From: an uncultured Bacilli bacterium | GTDB lineage: Bacteria; Bacillota_I; Bacilli_A; RF39; UBA660 | Length of the DNA stretch: 6,299 nucleotides | Assembly (NCBI GenBank): GCA_934130265.1 | Contig: CAKOYC010000068.1 | Location: 1-6,299, forward strand | Direction: 5' to 3' | Part shown: positions 4,325-6,299 of the stretch, piece after piece | How the letters are laid out: each line of letters opens with the position of its first letter | How positions within the stretch are numbered: position 1 is the stretch's first letter | Program-made: the position numbers and the translations under genes | Notes under the pieces: generated by a model | Told to the model about the DNA's origin: nothing | The model's input: the letters and a program-made list of their open reading frames with translations, nothing else | Databases searched by the model: none

Positions 4325-6299
4325 ATGAATTATGGATATATATTAGGAATTGTAGGGAGAGACTCTTTTATAAAAGGAAGATGGTATGATAGTAGAGAAA
4401 TAAGAAGAGACGATTTAACCAAGTTAGCTAATAGTTTTATGCATACTTACCGAGTAAAATCTGAAATTTCAAGAAAACTTTATACTGTTAAAGTTAAAAA
4501 TAATGGTAAAGAAATAGAAGGATATTCTTGCAGTTGCCCTCAATTTGAAAGAGCTAAGACTTGTAAGCACATAGCAGCTGTTTTAATAAATTGTTATGAT
4601 ACTATATCAAGTTATGAGTTTATAGATAAATTAGCTCTATCTAAAGAAATATTAGCAAGTTATAAAAATACTGATTTAAATACTATCAAAGAGAAGTTAG
4701 ATATAGAGTTGGAATTTCAATTTAGGTATGGTGATATCTATCTAAAAGTAAAAATAGGTAATAAGAAAAAGTATACTTTATCAACTTATGGAAAAGCCTC
4801 TAATTTCATAGATGCTTATAATGAAAGAAAAGAATATGTGTTTGGGAAAAACTTAATTTATAGTCCTAGTAAGTATTATTTTGATAACAAAGATGCAGAA
4901 TTACTTGAATACTTAGGAGACTTAGTGGGTCAAAGAAATAGTTATTATTATGTTTCTAGTGGTTATATATCAATTAATATTAAAGCGTTTGAAACAATAC
5001 TAAGTATTATAGGAGAAAAGGAATTTACCATAATAGGTAGTGGCAAAATTTATAACGTTTATAATGGTTTACCAACAGAATATAATCTTAGTAAAGATAG
5101 TGATGGTAACTTTGTTTTAAAACTAGATGATGTAGAAAACTATAAATTCTTAGATTATGACTATAAATTTGCTGCCTATAATCATAACTTATATATATTA
5201 GATAGAAAAGATAGAGACTTATTAAAACAATTAAGACAAAGAAAGATAGATGAATTAGTCTTTGATAAAAATAGTATTAAAGAATTTAGTAATGGCTTAT
5301 TAAATAATGTAAAAAATAATATTACTATAGATAATAACGTAACTGAGATAGAATTACCTACTAAACCTAGTGTTAAGTTATACTTTGATATATCTTATTC
5401 TAAACTTAAGTGTGATATTGTCTTAGATTATAAAGGAAAAGAGATTAATTATTTTGATAAGACGGATTTTTTAAGAGATAATGATTATGAGGCTGAAGTA
5501 GTAGAAGATATCTTAAACTATAAATTTATAGAAGATAAAAATTCTTTTATTATGACAGATGATGATGAGATGTATTATTTCTTAGACGAAGTACTTGCTA
5601 GTCTATCCGAAAAGTATCAAGTATTTACTAGTAAGAAAATAGATAATACTAAAGTTTTGAAAAATGTTTCTACTAGTAGTAACTTTAGTATTGGACAAGA
5701 TGGAATAATGTCTTATAAGTTTAGTGTAGAAGGGATTAATCAAGAAGATTTAAATAGTCTATTTAGTGCTTTAAAACAAAAGAAAAGGTATTATAAATTA
5801 AAGAATAATAATGTAGTATCCTTAGAAGATAATGAAGAGTTAGAACAATTAAATAATTTGATAACAGATCTTGATTTATCAAAAGGTGACATCTTAGAAG
5901 GAGACGTAGTTATTCCTAAATATAGAGCTATATATATTGATAGTTTAAAGAATAGTAAATATAAAAATATTGAAACTAATAATTTATTTGATGAGTTTAT
6001 TTCTAACTTTAAAAAGTATAAAAACTTAAGTGTTTTTTTTGATAAAGATGATGAGAAAATATTAAGAGATTATCAAAAAGATGGGGTTAAATGGTTAAAT
6101 ACTATATATAAATGTGATTTAGGTGGTATTTTAGCTGATGAGATGGGACTAGGTAAGAGTCTACAAACGATTACTTTTATTAAACAAATATTAAAAGAAA
6201 AGCCTCTAGCTAAGATAATTATTGTAGTACCTACAGCTCTTGTTTATAACTGGGAAAAAGAATTTGCTAAGTTTGCACCACAGTTAAAATATGTAGCAG
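4325..6299 (+). CDS. SWIM zinc-finger SNF2-type DEAD/DEAH helicase, 3' end outside window
   Basis: The frame is open from the ATG at 4325 to the window end (658 codons plus one base), so the C-terminal helicase lobe is missing. An N-terminal SWIM zinc finger is clear: C69-S-C71, eight residues, C80-K-H82 (bases 4529-4570), a motif for DNA or protein binding. Residues about 120-560 are a long, Lys/Asp/Asn-rich region in the position of the bacterial SNF2-associated domain; I see no finer motif in it. The helicase core begins near residue 580 with LRDYQKDGVKWL (Q-motif-like), then GGILADEMGLGKSLQT (Walker A, K611, bases about 6122-6169) and IIVVPTALVYNWEKEF (motif Ia). The DEAH box and motifs III-VI lie beyond the window. 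Such proteins are ATP-driven DNA translocases of the SWI2/SNF2 type, common in Firmicutes; their specific role is unclear. The start is supported by AGGAGG at 4313-4318. Confidence 0.9.
   Translation, partial: MNYGYILGIVGRDSFIKGRWYDSREIRRDDLTKLANSFMHTYRVKSEISRKLYTVKVKNNGKEIEGYSCSCPQFERAKTCKHIAAVLINCYDTISSYEFIDKLALSKEILASYKNTDLNTIKEKLDIELEFQFRYGDIYLKVKIGNKKKYTLSTYGKASNFIDAYNERKEYVFGKNLIYSPSKYYFDNKDAELLEYLGDLVGQRNSYYYVSSGYISINIKAFETILSIIGEKEFTIIGSGKIYNVYNGLPTEYNLSKDSDGNFVLKLDDVENYKFLDYDYKFAAYNHNLYILDRKDRDLLKQLRQRKIDELVFDKNSIKEFSNGLLNNVKNNITIDNNVTEIELPTKPSVKLYFDISYSKLKCDIVLDYKGKEINYFDKTDFLRDNDYEAEVVEDILNYKFIEDKNSFIMTDDDEMYYFLDEVLASLSEKYQVFTSKKIDNTKVLKNVSTSSNFSIGQDGIMSYKFSVEGINQEDLNSLFSALKQKKRYYKLKNNNVVSLEDNEELEQLNNLITDLDLSKGDILEGDVVIPKYRAIYIDSLKNSKYKNIETNNLFDEFISNFKKYKNLSVFFDKDDEKILRDYQKDGVKWLNTIYKCDLGGILADEMGLGKSLQTITFIKQILKEKPLAKIIIVVPTALVYNWEKEFAKFAPQLKYVA

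Noticed and set aside
1..6299. CRISPR arrays, tRNA or rRNA genes, insertion sequences
   Set aside because: Apart from the TR/VR pair I saw no regularly spaced direct repeats, cloverleaf-like sequences, transposase genes or terminal inverted repeats.

Overview
The window comes from an AT-rich, low-GC Gram-positive bacterium, probably a gut Bacilli/Mollicutes-related or Firmicutes lineage. Shine-Dalgarno sites are strong AGGAGG/GGTGAT types, promoters are AT-rich sigma-A-like, and the housekeeping genes are Firmicutes-type (YlbF next to RsmD, a YetJ-like Bax-inhibitor protein, a SWIM/SNF2 helicase). Tryptophan is encoded by TGG and TGA appears to be used as a stop (end of the Avd gene), so the standard bacterial code fits. 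All genes I accept are on the + strand.

Region 1 (1-2683) is an essentially complete diversity-generating retroelement (DGR). It holds the 3' end of a variable (target) protein gene with its 117-bp variable repeat (VR, 173-289), a 117-bp template repeat (TR, 565-681), a MutS-domain-I-like accessory gene (825-1229), an Avd-like four-helix-bundle gene (1216-1575) and a DGR-type reverse transcriptase (1556-2683). TR and VR align without gaps. They differ at 15 positions and every one is an adenine in TR: 15 of 30 TR adenines are replaced, against 0 of 87 other bases. This is the signature of adenine-specific mutagenic retrohoming. Ten of the eleven Asn (AAY) codons of TR have become other residues in VR. 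The template RNA is probably made from a promoter near 414-442, and a 143-nt hairpin-rich spacer separates TR from the first protein gene. The three protein genes overlap by 14 and 20 bp, so they form one translationally coupled unit: TR RNA is the template, RT plus Avd copy it with adenine errors, and the cDNA replaces VR. The role of the MutS-like protein is not known.

Region 2 (2666-3507) begins with a good promoter buried in the 3' end of the RT gene. It drives a YlbF-family gene and rsmD (16S rRNA guanine-N2 methyltransferase), which overlap by 14 bp. Region 3 (3530-4240) is a single-gene unit with its own extended -10 promoter, encoding a Bax inhibitor-1/YetJ-type membrane protein and closed by a hairpin terminator. 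Region 4 (4252-6299) is a promoter and the first 658 codons of a large SWIM zinc-finger SNF2-type helicase, cut by the window end just after motif Ia.

The most noteworthy content is the DGR: a template-first layout, two accessory proteins (MutS-like and Avd), loss of the mismatch-recognition Glu in the MutS-like protein, and a template in which no adenine change can create a stop codon.
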